A DNA stretch of 64,000 nt from Candidatus Gastranaerophilales bacterium (GCA_944326565.1 CALVEL010000005.1:100316-164315); one strand, 5' to 3'; counted from the first letter of the stretch, positions 19,570 through 29,480 are shown. Notes: generated from the letters alone by a model not told the origin. Translations and numbers: made by a program.

Positions 19570-21837
19570 ATGGCTTTACCCAGAGAATCAAAAAATGAGC
19601 TAGAAAATGAGTTATTTAAAAGTGTATATGAAAAGACCCCTGATTATGTAAAAAAACTCGATTTATTAGACTTTAATCAAAAGGGAGAATTTACATTTAC
19701 TCTTAAAAAAGAACATCTTAATCCATATGATGAAAAGAAAAATCCTGAAGGTTTAAATTTAAAAGAATGGTTTGCTAATTACGCAAAAGAAGCAAAAGTT
19801 TCAACAGCTGGAATAAGAGGTCCACAAAACATCCTATATCCACAAGATACAAGATTTCCCATTAACTTGGTGGGTATAGTCCTTGCGACTTTAGCGAAGG
19901 CTCTAGTAGCAAAAGAAAAATATCCCAACAAAGAAATTTTAAAAATTGCAGGAAGAGAAGTAAGATATAATTCTGACCTGTATTTAGAAGCTATTGCAAG
20001 AGTACAGGCAGCTCAAGGAATTAAAACCTTAGTTCCTTATGAAAAAAAGACTATTCCTATCTGGCTTGCATCGTTTTTAGCATTTAAACTTGATTTACTA
20101 GGAGGAGAATATATAACCTCTAGTCATGGTATCTCAGTCAAAAATGCAACAAAAGACTTGAATTCTCAAGGTAGTCAGTATTTACCAGAAGAAAGTCTTG
20201 AATTTGTAAATAAAATACAAGAAATATTTGACAAAACAGAAAAAGACGGGAAATATGAAATTAAAATTTCAAAATCAGACAGTGCATTAATTGATGAAAA
20301 AATAATGCAAAAATTGGAAGACGGTACAAATCTTTATGTTGAGTACCTAAAATCAGGTGTAGCGCAAAAGCATAATTTAAATCTAATTAAAGACTATGAA
20401 GACAAAATAGTAATAGAAAATGTCGGGGGCTCTGCCTATAGAACATTAAGCAGAGTTTTGAAAAAACTTGATATAGCAGAGAAGTTTGAATGGTTTAATA
20501 CAACAGAAGATCCTTTCTTCCATTCAATAGGTAAATATAACCACACACCAAAAGGCGAAAAAGCTTTCTATGATTACTCTGTAGATGCTACTGTACTTTC
20601 TAAAAAGCCAAACGGTGAAAAATATTTCCCGGTAATTGAGACAATGCACTATGAGGACAGACTTAAACATTATCCTTATTTGACAACAGTTTTAATTACT
20701 GATCCAGACCATGACAGATTAACAATTGCGCAAAAAGAAAGTATCCTAAGAATTCCAAAACTTGAAGAAGCTGGTATTGACTATATTAAGCTTGACGATA
20801 GGTCAATATTAACTGTGTTTACAGCAAATCAAGCTTTTTTGATGTTAATGGATTTTCAAGCTAAGCAATTAAAAGCACAAGGTTTATGGAAAAATCATCC
20901 GAGATTTATGATAAAAACAACAGCTTCTGCTCTCAGCTGGGATGAATGGGCTAAGCATCAGGGTGTAAAAGTAGTAAATGTACCTGTAGGCTTTAAAGAA
21001 ATTGCCAATATAATGAAAAAAGTAGAGCTTAAACTTAAAAAAGCACCAAACCAGGATGTAGTAATTGATGATGTATTTTCAAACCCGATTAACCTAGGTA
21101 TAAATCCCAGATTGATTTTTGCTGGTGAAGAAAGCGGCGGAATGATTATGGGAACTGAAGATTTGATTAAATCTAACAACGGAAGATCTGCTGTTGCAAT
21201 GAGAGAAAAAAGTGCAACAGAAGCAATAATCGTAGCATCAGCTTTGATTTCAAAACTAAAAGATATATCATTATCAAGATATCTTGTACAAATTTTTGAT
21301 GAATGTTCAATTAAAGGCAGATATGACACAAGAATTGATATAGCCTATTATAATGAGTCTGAACCTGATATTGAAAAATTAAAACTTGCCAAAACAGAAG
21401 GTGAAAAAAAACGCACACAAAACGATTTATTTTATCTTTCTATGGCGATAGCAGTAAAAGAAGGGAAAATGACCTTGGATGATGTCAAAGAAGTATTAAA
21501 TGATTCATTCAAAAGCCTTTGCTTTGACTCATTACAATCAATAAAATTCGTAGGTGACGGAACTTATTTAGAATTTAATGACAAATTTATAGAAATAAGA
21601 CCATCAGGCACTGATGCAAAAACAAAAGCCTATGGAGGTGGACTTGATAAAAATGTATTAGAATTGTACGCTACAAATCTTGGAAATTATCCGGGATACA
21701 GAACCGAATTACATAAAAAATTCATAGATGACGACTTCTACAATTCTACAAAAGAAAAAGCTATGGATTATTACTTAACTTTTGTAGATAAAGATGCAAA
21801 TAATGAAAAATTCGAAATTCCTGAATATAAATTTTAA
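19570..21837 (+). CDS. Large phosphoglucomutase/phosphomannomutase
   Basis: 755-aa alpha-D-phosphohexomutase. The phosphoserine loop is TSSHGIS near residue 192 (usually TASHNP), the metal loop DPDHDRLT near 377, the sugar-binding loop GEESGG near 519 and the phosphate loop RPSGTDAKTK near 677. It is about 200 residues longer than common PGM/PMM; insertions lie between domains 1 and 3. Start placed at 19570, where AAAAAGGAGA sits 5-6 bases upstream; the ATG at 19552 would swallow this site. It probably links glucose-1-P and glucose-6-P for glycogen. Confidence 0.88.
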   Translation: MALPRESKNELENELFKSVYEKTPDYVKKLDLLDFNQKGEFTFTLKKEHLNPYDEKKNPEGLNLKEWFANYAKEAKVSTAGIRGPQNILYPQDTRFPINLVGIVLATLAKALVAKEKYPNKEILKIAGREVRYNSDLYLEAIARVQAAQGIKTLVPYEKKTIPIWLASFLAFKLDLLGGEYITSSHGISVKNATKDLNSQGSQYLPEESLEFVNKIQEIFDKTEKDGKYEIKISKSDSALIDEKIMQKLEDGTNLYVEYLKSGVAQKHNLNLIKDYEDKIVIENVGGSAYRTLSRVLKKLDIAEKFEWFNTTEDPFFHSIGKYNHTPKGEKAFYDYSVDATVLSKKPNGEKYFPVIETMHYEDRLKHYPYLTTVLITDPDHDRLTIAQKESILRIPKLEEAGIDYIKLDDRSILTVFTANQAFLMLMDFQAKQLKAQGLWKNHPRFMIKTTASALSWDEWAKHQGVKVVNVPVGFKEIANIMKKVELKLKKAPNQDVVIDDVFSNPINLGINPRLIFAGEESGGMIMGTEDLIKSNNGRSAVAMREKSATEAIIVASALISKLKDISLSRYLVQIFDECSIKGRYDTRIDIAYYNESEPDIEKLKLAKTEGEKKRTQNDLFYLSMAIAVKEGKMTLDDVKEVLNDSFKSLCFDSLQSIKFVGDGTYLEFNDKFIEIRPSGTDAKTKAYGGGLDKNVLELYATNLGNYPGYRTELHKKFIDDDFYNSTKEKAMDYYLTFVDKDANNEKFEIPEYKF

Positions 21838-21838
21838 T

Positions 21839-21866
21839 AAACAGGCTTTAATGCCTGTTTATTTTT
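21839..21866 (+). terminator. Terminator after phosphohexomutase
   Basis: Stem AAACAGGC / GCCTGTTT, six-base loop, then ATTTTT. Confidence 0.85.
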
Positions 21867-21875
21867 ACTGTGATA

Positions 21876-21890
21876 TGATATAATTTACCT
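21876..21890 (+). promoter_or_regulatory. Extended -10 promoter of metF, leaderless geometry
   Basis: TGATATAAT (TGn plus TATAAT at 21879-21884) ends 6 nt before the ATG at 21891; no Shine-Dalgarno fits. It lies directly behind the terminator of the previous gene. Confidence 0.65.
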
Positions 21891-22742
21891 ATGAGACTGG
21901 AAGATATATACAAATCAGATAAAACAAAAATCTCTTTTGAAGTTTTTCCACCCGATATTGATGCAAAAACCTATGATTTGTGTAAAGAAATAAATATTTT
22001 AAAAAAATACACCCCTCAATATATTTCACTCACCTGCGGATCAGCAGGAAAAAATAATGAAAATTACAAAAATACTCTACAAATTTTAAAAAAAAATACA
22101 GAAATTGATATTATGCCTCACTTTACCTGTATTTGCAATAATAAAAAGTTTATTGACTCCAATCTTGAGTTTCTAAAAAAACTTGGTATTGAAAATATTC
22201 TTGCACTGCGAGGAGACAGACCTGAAAACTACGATATTGGAAATTATGAGTTTCATTACGCAAATGAGCTAGTAAAATATCTGAAAGAAAAAACAGATTT
22301 TTCTATTGCTGTTGCAGGCTATCCAGAAGGACATATCGAAAGCTGTTCTTTTGAGAACGATATAATAAATTTACAAAAAAAAGTAAACCAAGGTGCTAAA
22401 ATTATAATTACTCAAATGTTTTTCGATAATAAAAAATTCTTTGAATATAAAGAAAAACTTATTAAAAAAGGGATAACAATTCCTGTAATAGCAGGCATAA
22501 TGCCGATAATAAGCACCAGACAACTTGATAACATGATAAAACTTGCAAAAGTAACATTGCCTGCAAAACTAATGGATAAAATTGAAAAATATAAAGAGAA
22601 TAACGATTATATAAAAAAACTAGGCATTGAATTTGGCAGTATACAATGCAAAGAACTAATTGAAAATAAAATAAAAGGTCTGCACTTCTTTACATTGAAT
22701 AAGTCATATTCAACATCAAAAATTTTAGGAAATATATTATAA
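21891..22742 (+). CDS. metF: Methylenetetrahydrofolate reductase
   Basis: 283-aa FAD-dependent TIM-barrel enzyme reducing 5,10-methylene-THF to 5-methyl-THF for methionine synthesis. ISFEVFPPD opens the barrel with the catalytic Glu, LALRGDRPE near residue 105 is the folate/FAD loop, and ITQMFFDN near 180 and GIMPI near 204 are family motifs. Length is normal for the short bacterial type. A leaderless start is likely; the next gene begins 25 bases downstream. Confidence 0.93.
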   Translation: MRLEDIYKSDKTKISFEVFPPDIDAKTYDLCKEINILKKYTPQYISLTCGSAGKNNENYKNTLQILKKNTEIDIMPHFTCICNNKKFIDSNLEFLKKLGIENILALRGDRPENYDIGNYEFHYANELVKYLKEKTDFSIAVAGYPEGHIESCSFENDIINLQKKVNQGAKIIITQMFFDNKKFFEYKEKLIKKGITIPVIAGIMPIISTRQLDNMIKLAKVTLPAKLMDKIEKYKENNDYIKKLGIEFGSIQCKELIENKIKGLHFFTLNKSYSTSKILGNIL

Positions 22743-22767
22743 AATTGGAAAAATAAAAGGAGAGATT

Positions 22768-23424
22768 ATGGAAAATATTAACAGACATATAGAACACACC
22801 TTATTAAAACAAGACGCAAAATATGAAGACTTTATCAAACTATTTGAGGAAGCTAAAAAATACAACTTTTTAGGTGTTTGCATAAATCCTCTATATGTAA
22901 AATTAGCAAAAGAGTATCTATCTGGAACTGATGTGAAAATCATAACAGTAGTAGGATTTCCATTAGGAGCCAATAAAACAGAAGTAAAAGCTTATGAGAC
23001 CAAACTGGCTATAGAAGACGGTGCGGATGAAATAGATATGGTAATAAATGTCACTGCTTTGAAAAACAAGGATTATGGCTTTGTAAAACTTGATATTGAA
23101 ACAGTAAAAGATTTTTGCAAGGACAAACCATTAAAAGTAATTTTAGAAACTGACCTGCTTGATAAAGAAGAAATTAAAAAGGCATGTGAAATCTGTATTG
23201 AGGCAAAAGCTGATTTTGTAAAGACCTCAACAGGTTTTGTAAAAGGCGGAGTTGGTGCAAAAGCTGAAGATGTCGAATTGATGTATAAAACAGTTTCGCC
23301 ATACGGTTTAAAGGTAAAAGCTTCAGGAGGGATAAGAGACAAAGAAACAGCAATAAAAATGCTTAAAGCTGGGGCTGAAAGACTTGGAACAAGCAGTGGT
23401 GTAAAGATTATGGAATCCAACTAG
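22768..23424 (+). CDS. deoC: Deoxyribose-phosphate aldolase
   Basis: 218-aa class I aldolase splitting 2-deoxyribose-5-P into glyceraldehyde-3-P and acetaldehyde. The Schiff-base Lys is in FVKTSTGF near residue 151 and the second Lys in KVKASGGIRD near 180; EIDMVINV near 91 is also conserved. AAAGGAGAG precedes ATG. Probably co-transcribed with metF. Confidence 0.95.
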   Translation: MENINRHIEHTLLKQDAKYEDFIKLFEEAKKYNFLGVCINPLYVKLAKEYLSGTDVKIITVVGFPLGANKTEVKAYETKLAIEDGADEIDMVINVTALKNKDYGFVKLDIETVKDFCKDKPLKVILETDLLDKEEIKKACEICIEAKADFVKTSTGFVKGGVGAKAEDVELMYKTVSPYGLKVKASGGIRDKETAIKMLKAGAERLGTSSGVKIMESN

Positions 23425-23513
23425 CAAAAAAATTTGACAGATTTTAACATAATAAAGATTTATTAAACAAAAATTTGACCATGCTATAATATTCATTAAG
23501 ATAAGGAAGTAGT

Positions 23514-24611
23514 ATGGGTGATGAAGATAAACAGTTTGATGCCACCCCAAGGAAACTTGAACAGGCAAGAAAAGAAGGACAGGTTGTAAAGTCAAAAGAT
23601 TTTTCAACCGCAGTGTCTTTGCTTATATTGTTTACTGCAATATATGCTCTTGCGCCTTTCATTTGGGGACAAATTGCACAGCTTTTTACTCTAATGTATG
23701 AGCAAATACCTAATACACATCTTGAGAAAATAGGAATGGCATATATTTTTTCAGTAACCGTAAAAGCCGCTGTACTTATAATAGGACCTATACTTTTTCT
23801 AGCTTGGCTTGTTGCAATATTAGCAGATTTTATTCAGGTAGGTCCGCTTGTCGCAACAGCTCCTCTCGCACCAAAACTTGATAAACTTAATCCGACAAAA
23901 TATTTTAAAAATATTATGTCAATAAAAACACTTTTTGAATTATTCAAAAATATCGTAAAAGTTCTCCTGTTAGGATATATAGGCTGGGTTGTATACACTG
24001 CACACATTGAGCATATTCTAATGCTCGCAGCTATCGATAACAATTTTGCAGTATTAATTGAATTTGGAAAACTTATTACTGAATTTATATTTAAAGCCTG
24101 CATTGCATTTTTAGTTATATCAGCTGCTGATTATGGAGTCACAAAGTGGAAATTTCTAAAAGACCAAAAAATGTCCTTTAAAGAAATAAAAGACGAATAT
24201 AAAAATACAGAAGGTGATCCAAATGTCAAAGCAGCACTCAGACAACGCCGTATGCAAATGCTTCAGCGTGGTATGATGGATGCAGTCCCTGATGCTGATT
24301 TTGTTGTTACAAATCCGACACATATAGCATGCGCTTTAAAATATAAAGCTGAAGAAATGGATTCTCCGATGCTTATTGCAAAAGGAACCGAGCTTATCGC
24401 TAAAAAAATTATAACAATAGCAAAAGAACATAACGTACCTGTAATAGAGAATGCTCCTGTCGCAAGAGCACTATTTAAAATGGTAGATTTGAACCACCAA
24501 ATTCCGCCTGAGTTATATAAAGCTATCGCTGAAATTTTACTTTTTGTTTACAACTTGAAAAATAATAAAAATCAAAGTAGAATAAGAAAAGAGCCTAACA
24601 GTAAAAAATAA
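23514..24611 (+). CDS. flhB: Flagellar export gate protein FlhB
   Basis: 365-aa substrate-specificity switch of the flagellar type III export apparatus. Four TM helices (about 30-210) and a cytoplasmic domain with the autocleavage motif NPTH (FVVTNPTHIACALKY, about residue 263). The N-terminus DKQFDATPRKLEQARKEGQV is typical. A TATAAT box is at about 23484 and AAGGAAG precedes the ATG. It overlaps nothing but is 2 bases from the downstream sigma-factor gene, so they form one unit. Confidence 0.97.
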   Translation: MGDEDKQFDATPRKLEQARKEGQVVKSKDFSTAVSLLILFTAIYALAPFIWGQIAQLFTLMYEQIPNTHLEKIGMAYIFSVTVKAAVLIIGPILFLAWLVAILADFIQVGPLVATAPLAPKLDKLNPTKYFKNIMSIKTLFELFKNIVKVLLLGYIGWVVYTAHIEHILMLAAIDNNFAVLIEFGKLITEFIFKACIAFLVISAADYGVTKWKFLKDQKMSFKEIKDEYKNTEGDPNVKAALRQRRMQMLQRGMMDAVPDADFVVTNPTHIACALKYKAEEMDSPMLIAKGTELIAKKIITIAKEHNVPVIENAPVARALFKMVDLNHQIPPELYKAIAEILLFVYNLKNNKNQSRIRKEPNSKK

Positions 24612-24613
24612 TC

Positions 24614-25276
24614 ATGATTATGCAAGAAAAGAATAAATTACAAGAATACCTTGATATAGTTAGAAAAGTCGCAAAAGTAGAGCATCGAAGAATTCCCTCA
24701 CATATGGTGGAATATGAAGAGCTATTGTCAATCGGTATTATTGCAATACAAGCTATAATTAAAAATAAAACACCTGAACAGCTTGCTAGGTATAATTCAG
24801 CATACATTGCAACCGCTGTACGTTGGGCTATAAGAAACGAATTAAGAATAAGATATAAATGGTACTCTTTAAAACATAAAGCTGATGATGAAGTAGAACA
24901 GGATGAAGAAGTAGAAGGCATGGATATGCAAAAAGCAAAAGTCCGTGAAACTATTTATGAGACAGTTCTTTCAATTGATGGGCTTGCATCAGCTGCTAGT
25001 GATAACGATTCACCTTTTGACTTTTTAAAAGATAATCATGCGATGCCTGATGAACAAGCTGAAATTACAGAACTTGGCAGAATGATTAGAGCCGCAATTT
25101 CAAAATTGCCACCTAAAGAAAGAACTGTTGTTGAATACCGCTTTTACAGAAATATGCAGGTAAAAGATATTGCAACACAAATCGGACTTTCTCCATCAAG
25201 AGTTACACGTATCGTCCAATCGTCATTGAACTTTGTCAAAGAGTATTTGAATAACCACGAGCAATATGATTATTAA
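24614..25276 (+). CDS. fliA: FliA-type flagellar RNA polymerase sigma factor
   Basis: 220 aa, sigma-70 family. Region 2 (YEELLSIGIIAIQAIIKN to VRWAIRNELRIRYKW, residues 32-90) and region 4 (LPPKERTVVEYRFYRNMQVKDIA and an HTH with LSPSRVTRIVQSSLNF, residues 160-210) are present, joined by an acidic linker in place of a canonical region 3. Its place directly behind flhB argues for sigma-28. ATG at 24614 or at 24620 (second Met); no strong ribosome binding site, so it is probably coupled to flhB. Confidence 0.85.
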   Translation: MIMQEKNKLQEYLDIVRKVAKVEHRRIPSHMVEYEELLSIGIIAIQAIIKNKTPEQLARYNSAYIATAVRWAIRNELRIRYKWYSLKHKADDEVEQDEEVEGMDMQKAKVRETIYETVLSIDGLASAASDNDSPFDFLKDNHAMPDEQAEITELGRMIRAAISKLPPKERTVVEYRFYRNMQVKDIATQIGLSPSRVTRIVQSSLNFVKEYLNNHEQYDY

Positions 25277-25279
25277 GCT

Positions 25280-26860
25280 CTAGTCTTTTTTATCTTTGTT
25301 ATCAACATTTATTATACGACCATCAGACTTTACGATTATAGGCTCTGTTTGTTTTTTTATATATTGAGCAACTACAACGTCTTTGTCATAATCAAATATT
25401 TTTTTAGCATCTTTTAGCCTGTGCGGTAATCCTAATCCACCATCTTCTCCTACAATACAAAAATCATCGGAGGCTACAGAATATGTTTTATCTTTTCTTG
25501 GATTATTGATATCTATAGGATGCTCTTGATTGTTCTTATCAACAAAAGACATAGAAAGCAGTTTTCCCTGATTGTTAAAGGTATACTTTAATCCTGAGAC
25601 TTGCACGATACCAGGACGGTGATCCTTTGATTTTAATGTAACTTCTGTACGTCTTTTTATAGCATTTACAATTTCTTCCTCTGTCAAATCAATTACTACA
25701 ACTTTATTGGCAAAAGGTGAAATCACTGCCAAATCTCTTGTATCTACTCTGCCTGTCTCAAATTGCCCTCTTATATTTCCTGCATTCATAAGTGCAATAT
25801 CCGTCCCCAGCATATCTTTCATTGCATCTACAATAAAGTTACAGTGAGCGTTCTCTTGGATATACATCTCTTTTGGAAACTTTTCAACAGAAGATAGAGA
25901 ACCTACAACTTCAGGTTTACCGAGAATTTTTTCAAATTCTTTACGTGCAACAAGATTTCTACCGTAATTTTCTGTTTTACCGACATTATTTTGAGCTTTA
26001 GTAATAACACCATTTGAATCAAATTCGAGATTTAATACACCAAAATTCTTTCCATCACGTCCTACCTGAGTAATAATTACAGGTTCACCATTTGGAGAAT
26101 AAAACAAGTTCTTATCTTCTTTTATACCTTCTAAAAGGTTATGCGTATGCGCACCGAGTATTACATCAATACCTTTAACTTGTTTTGCTATCTTTACATC
26201 ATTACCATAACCCGAATGTGAAAGAAGTATAATTTTATTTATTCCTTGTTTTTTAAATTTATCGACTTCATTTTGTATCGCTTTAATACTTTTATCCAAA
26301 TCTGGTTCTATAGCCAATTCAGGCAAATGTTCCTGCAATTTTACATGCAATGACATATCGCTGGGAACTAGTCCGATAATTCCGTATTTGTTTCCATTAA
26401 TTTCCTGTACATATGACTTTTCTATATACTTACTTAAAGGGTTTTGCACAGGCGGATTCATATTTATACCAAGCAATTTATATTTTTTATCACTTATCAA
26501 ATTAACAAATTGAGATGTAGGCATATCACATTCATGATTACCCAAAACAGTCGCCATAATACCTGCTAGATTTAAAAATTTATCTGCTGTTTTGACTGCT
26601 TTTTCATCCTCCCCAAGCATTATATCTCCTGATGCCAGTTTCAATTTATCATTATTGGATGGCACAAAACTGTCAAATTGATTGGACGCACTAATAAGTC
26701 TTTCCATTCTTATATTTTGACCATGCACATCATTTATATAAAAAATACTCGTCTTTACAGGCAAGTTTATTTTTTCTGTATTCACAGAATTATTATTTTG
26801 CCCTTTTGGCAAATTCATCTTTAACAGATTGCTATTCGAATATAAATTAAAATTTATCAT
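25280..26860 (-). CDS. 5'-nucleotidase (UshA)-family metallophosphatase, no signal peptide
   Basis: 526 aa. Calcineurin-like metal motifs run in order: NDVHG (about 43), ASGDIML (72), GNHECDM (97), LLSHSGYG (214), GAHTH (236). The C-terminal nucleotidase substrate domain has NAGNIRGQF near 360 and SPFANKVV near 380. Relatives are periplasmic or surface proteins with a Sec signal; here the first 35 residues are polar and Asn/Ser-rich with no hydrophobic core. It lies between flhB-fliA and the hook genes and next to a protease-like gene also lacking a signal. Export by the flagellar apparatus is a possibility, not shown. Confidence 0.85.
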   Translation of the reverse strand: MINFNLYSNSNLLKMNLPKGQNNNSVNTEKINLPVKTSIFYINDVHGQNIRMERLISASNQFDSFVPSNNDKLKLASGDIMLGEDEKAVKTADKFLNLAGIMATVLGNHECDMPTSQFVNLISDKKYKLLGINMNPPVQNPLSKYIEKSYVQEINGNKYGIIGLVPSDMSLHVKLQEHLPELAIEPDLDKSIKAIQNEVDKFKKQGINKIILLSHSGYGNDVKIAKQVKGIDVILGAHTHNLLEGIKEDKNLFYSPNGEPVIITQVGRDGKNFGVLNLEFDSNGVITKAQNNVGKTENYGRNLVARKEFEKILGKPEVVGSLSSVEKFPKEMYIQENAHCNFIVDAMKDMLGTDIALMNAGNIRGQFETGRVDTRDLAVISPFANKVVVIDLTEEEIVNAIKRRTEVTLKSKDHRPGIVQVSGLKYTFNNQGKLLSMSFVDKNNQEHPIDINNPRKDKTYSVASDDFCIVGEDGGLGLPHRLKDAKKIFDYDKDVVVAQYIKKQTEPIIVKSDGRIINVDNKDKKD

Positions 26861-26938
26861 TTTACTAACCTTATTATAATATTTTTAACGTCTATAAAAA
26901 TTTTTATTGCCAAATTTTATTTATTTTGTAAAGAATAT

Positions 26939-28381
26939 TTAAGCAGCATTTTTATGCGGAGAAACTTCATTACTATTTGATTTGTTTTTCTTCATTTCAT
27001 TATACGATTTAAGTCCTTCCACCCAGTTTTCAACTAGTTTTACATCATCTTTAACGACAGCTTGAGGAAGTCCTGCATGATGAATTTTAGGAAGTAAATA
27101 TTCTGCACTATATTCTACAGCATTTGGAATATCATCATCCGTATCATTACAAATAAATATTAAATTTCCGTTTTTATCATATTTTTGTCCTACAATAGTT
27201 ATTTCATGTCCGTTTATTATCTCATTATTAGCATCGACTTGTGTATAGCCGATAATAACATTTTCACCCATATTCAAAGCATCAGATATTTGATGTTTCA
27301 TTGTCTCAAAATCTGTTTCATACCCGATTAACCTTGCATTATCATCTACAGTTTGGTAAGTTACTGATACCTTATTTTTATCTTCTACAACTGATTCTGT
27401 AAATGTTTTTTCAAACTCAATCAAACCTTTATCATTTTGATTAAATTTGCCTTTTCTTTTATCACTTAATGAATCATAAGTCTGTTGAGAGCCTATTTGC
27501 ATAAGAGTTGACTGCATCAAAACATCAACTGAGGATCTTTCATTAGGATCACGATTGGTGACTTGCATTCTTGCTCTTATAATAGCATTTTTGTCAGGTG
27601 CAAAAGTTAAATGAGCATTATTAAAATTATCCATCTTAAACGGGACTTCAAAAGCATTCAAAAGCCAAATTGAATCGAGTGCATTGTCTGTAAGATTTGA
27701 TAGTTTTATAGTTTTATCAACTGACATTTTGGGAGAGCTTATGCCCTCTACAAACCTTGCAAATTCAGCGGGCATTTTTTTAGCCAGATTAAACTCTATA
27801 CTGGATGCAACACAAGTACCTGAATGCTCTACATTTATATCTAACTCCGCTAATTTTATTGGAATTAGTTTGTCTTTGTCCATTTTATTATCATCCATGT
27901 ACTTATCCACAAGCATTTGATTCATGTTTTTTGGAATATCTCCAAACTGCTGAGTGATTGTATAAGGATCGTTTAAAATTGAAATGGTGTCCTTTAATAT
28001 TACTTCAGCTGGAAGCCCCTTTACTCTATCTTCTACCGCTATTTTATATAAATTATCAAGTACAGTTGACTGATCATTTGAATTTGAGTTCAATAAAATA
28101 CCTGACTTCAAAAGCTCTTTCATTTGTTTACGAGCTGATTTATCAAGCAGTGCGGAGACTGTATTAAATTTATTCTTTTCTTCACTGCTGTTCAAATGAG
28201 TTCTTAAATTTGAAGCTGCAAAAGATGGATTAAACGGTATTGTATTATTTATCGGATTTGAAACTAAAGAGGTCTGATGTTGCACATTATTTGGATGCTC
28301 AACATTTTTTACAGATGTCGATTTAAAAGCATCTGTTGTGCTATAATTATATTGTCTTGAATTTAAACCTACTGAATACAC
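26939..28381 (-). CDS. Putative papain-like cysteine protease, effector-like
   Basis: 480 aa, not recognised by family. Residues 1-75 are Ser/Asn/Thr-rich and look disordered with no Sec signal. A Cys-box HSGTCVASSIEFNLAKK has Cys at 190 at the head of a helix; a His-box INGHEITIVG has His at 392, followed by a strand and ICNDTDDD with Asn412/Asp413. This Cys, then GH..., then N/D order is that of papain-fold peptidases. Start is GTG at 28381 with GGAG nine bases upstream. It sits in the flagellar cluster beside a signal-less metallophosphatase. Catalysis and export are inference. Confidence 0.6.
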   Translation of the reverse strand: MYSVGLNSRQYNYSTTDAFKSTSVKNVEHPNNVQHQTSLVSNPINNTIPFNPSFAASNLRTHLNSSEEKNKFNTVSALLDKSARKQMKELLKSGILLNSNSNDQSTVLDNLYKIAVEDRVKGLPAEVILKDTISILNDPYTITQQFGDIPKNMNQMLVDKYMDDNKMDKDKLIPIKLAELDINVEHSGTCVASSIEFNLAKKMPAEFARFVEGISSPKMSVDKTIKLSNLTDNALDSIWLLNAFEVPFKMDNFNNAHLTFAPDKNAIIRARMQVTNRDPNERSSVDVLMQSTLMQIGSQQTYDSLSDKRKGKFNQNDKGLIEFEKTFTESVVEDKNKVSVTYQTVDDNARLIGYETDFETMKHQISDALNMGENVIIGYTQVDANNEIINGHEITIVGQKYDKNGNLIFICNDTDDDIPNAVEYSAEYLLPKIHHAGLPQAVVKDDVKLVENWVEGLKSYNEMKKNKSNSNEVSPHKNAA

Positions 28382-28474
28382 TACTATTCACTCCGTATAT
28401 TTATATAAACAACACAATTCAAAAAAAATTGCTATTATTTACAAAAAACAGTTAAGGAATGTAACGAGGAAGTA

Positions 28475-29473
28475 TTGGAAAACCTAAAAATTAAACCGCT
28501 TACGAAAAATCAACTTACAATTTCAATTGACAGACTTACACGCTTTAAAAATACTGAAATTAAATATTTAAGAGTGTATAAAGAGTTAATTTCAAATTAT
28601 TTAATTCTGCCAAAAATAAAAAAACAAGATCTTAACAAACTAGACTATGAAATTTTAAGAAATTTAGCAGAAAAAATAATAAATTATTCCATTGAGCAGT
28701 TAGGGATAAAATCAAATGGTGATTACATAATTAATCAAAGATTATTTAACTATGAGAATAATTTATTCAATCTATCTGACGATGTAAAGAGCTTAGTAAA
28801 AAATAAAATAAATTACAAAGGATTTTTAGAACTTATTAACGATAATTCTGTGAAAAATCTGCAATGGCTAAAAGTACTTGGAGAAGACTCCGATATAAAA
28901 GTAAAAAGAGTTGAAAAACATCTTCATTTCCCAATCGAGAAAATAATTATTTGTGAAGGGATTACAGAAGAGACACTTTTGCCTGCCTTTGGTAATATTT
29001 ACGGAATGAATTTCGACCAGTATGGTATACACATAATTTCAGCTGGCGGTAAAAATCAGGTGGTAAAAACATATTATGACCTTTCTCAAGAAATCAAAAT
29101 CCCTATATTTGTTCTTTTAGATAAAGATGCTGAAGAAAATTTAAAATTAATAAAAAAAAGGCTAAGAGAAATTGATAATATCTATATTCTAACTTGCGGT
29201 GAATTTGAAGATCTTCTGCCAAACTCTTTAATTGAAAGAACATTAAATTACGCATTCCAAAATATTTCTCAAATCGATTTTCAACTTCTAAATCAAAATC
29301 TTCCTAAAGTTAAAATACTTGAAGAAATTTTTAAAAACAGAGGGTTACATGAATTTAAAAAATCTGAATTTGCAAATTTGATAAAAGAAAATATACTGGA
29401 TAGAAACGACTTGTCTGATGAAATAAAAAAAATTTTAGAAAATATCAATTCGCATAGTCAAATTTACACATAA
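28475..29473 (+). CDS. Stand-alone OLD-type TOPRIM domain protein
   Basis: 332 aa. The C-terminal half is a TOPRIM domain of the OLD-nuclease type: IICEGITEETLLPAF (catalytic Glu near residue 161), FVLLDKDAEEN (metal-binding DxD near 212) and GEFEDLLP near 248. Classical OLD proteins have an ABC-type ATPase before TOPRIM; here the first 150 residues are helical with no Walker A. Start is TTG at 28475 with AACGAGGA upstream. It may be a nuclease of DNA repair or defence; a P-loop partner gene is not adjacent. Confidence 0.7.
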   Translation: MENLKIKPLTKNQLTISIDRLTRFKNTEIKYLRVYKELISNYLILPKIKKQDLNKLDYEILRNLAEKIINYSIEQLGIKSNGDYIINQRLFNYENNLFNLSDDVKSLVKNKINYKGFLELINDNSVKNLQWLKVLGEDSDIKVKRVEKHLHFPIEKIIICEGITEETLLPAFGNIYGMNFDQYGIHIISAGGKNQVVKTYYDLSQEIKIPIFVLLDKDAEENLKLIKKRLREIDNIYILTCGEFEDLLPNSLIERTLNYAFQNISQIDFQLLNQNLPKVKILEEIFKNRGLHEFKKSEFANLIKENILDRNDLSDEIKKILENINSHSQIYT

Positions 29474-29480
29474 AAACAAA

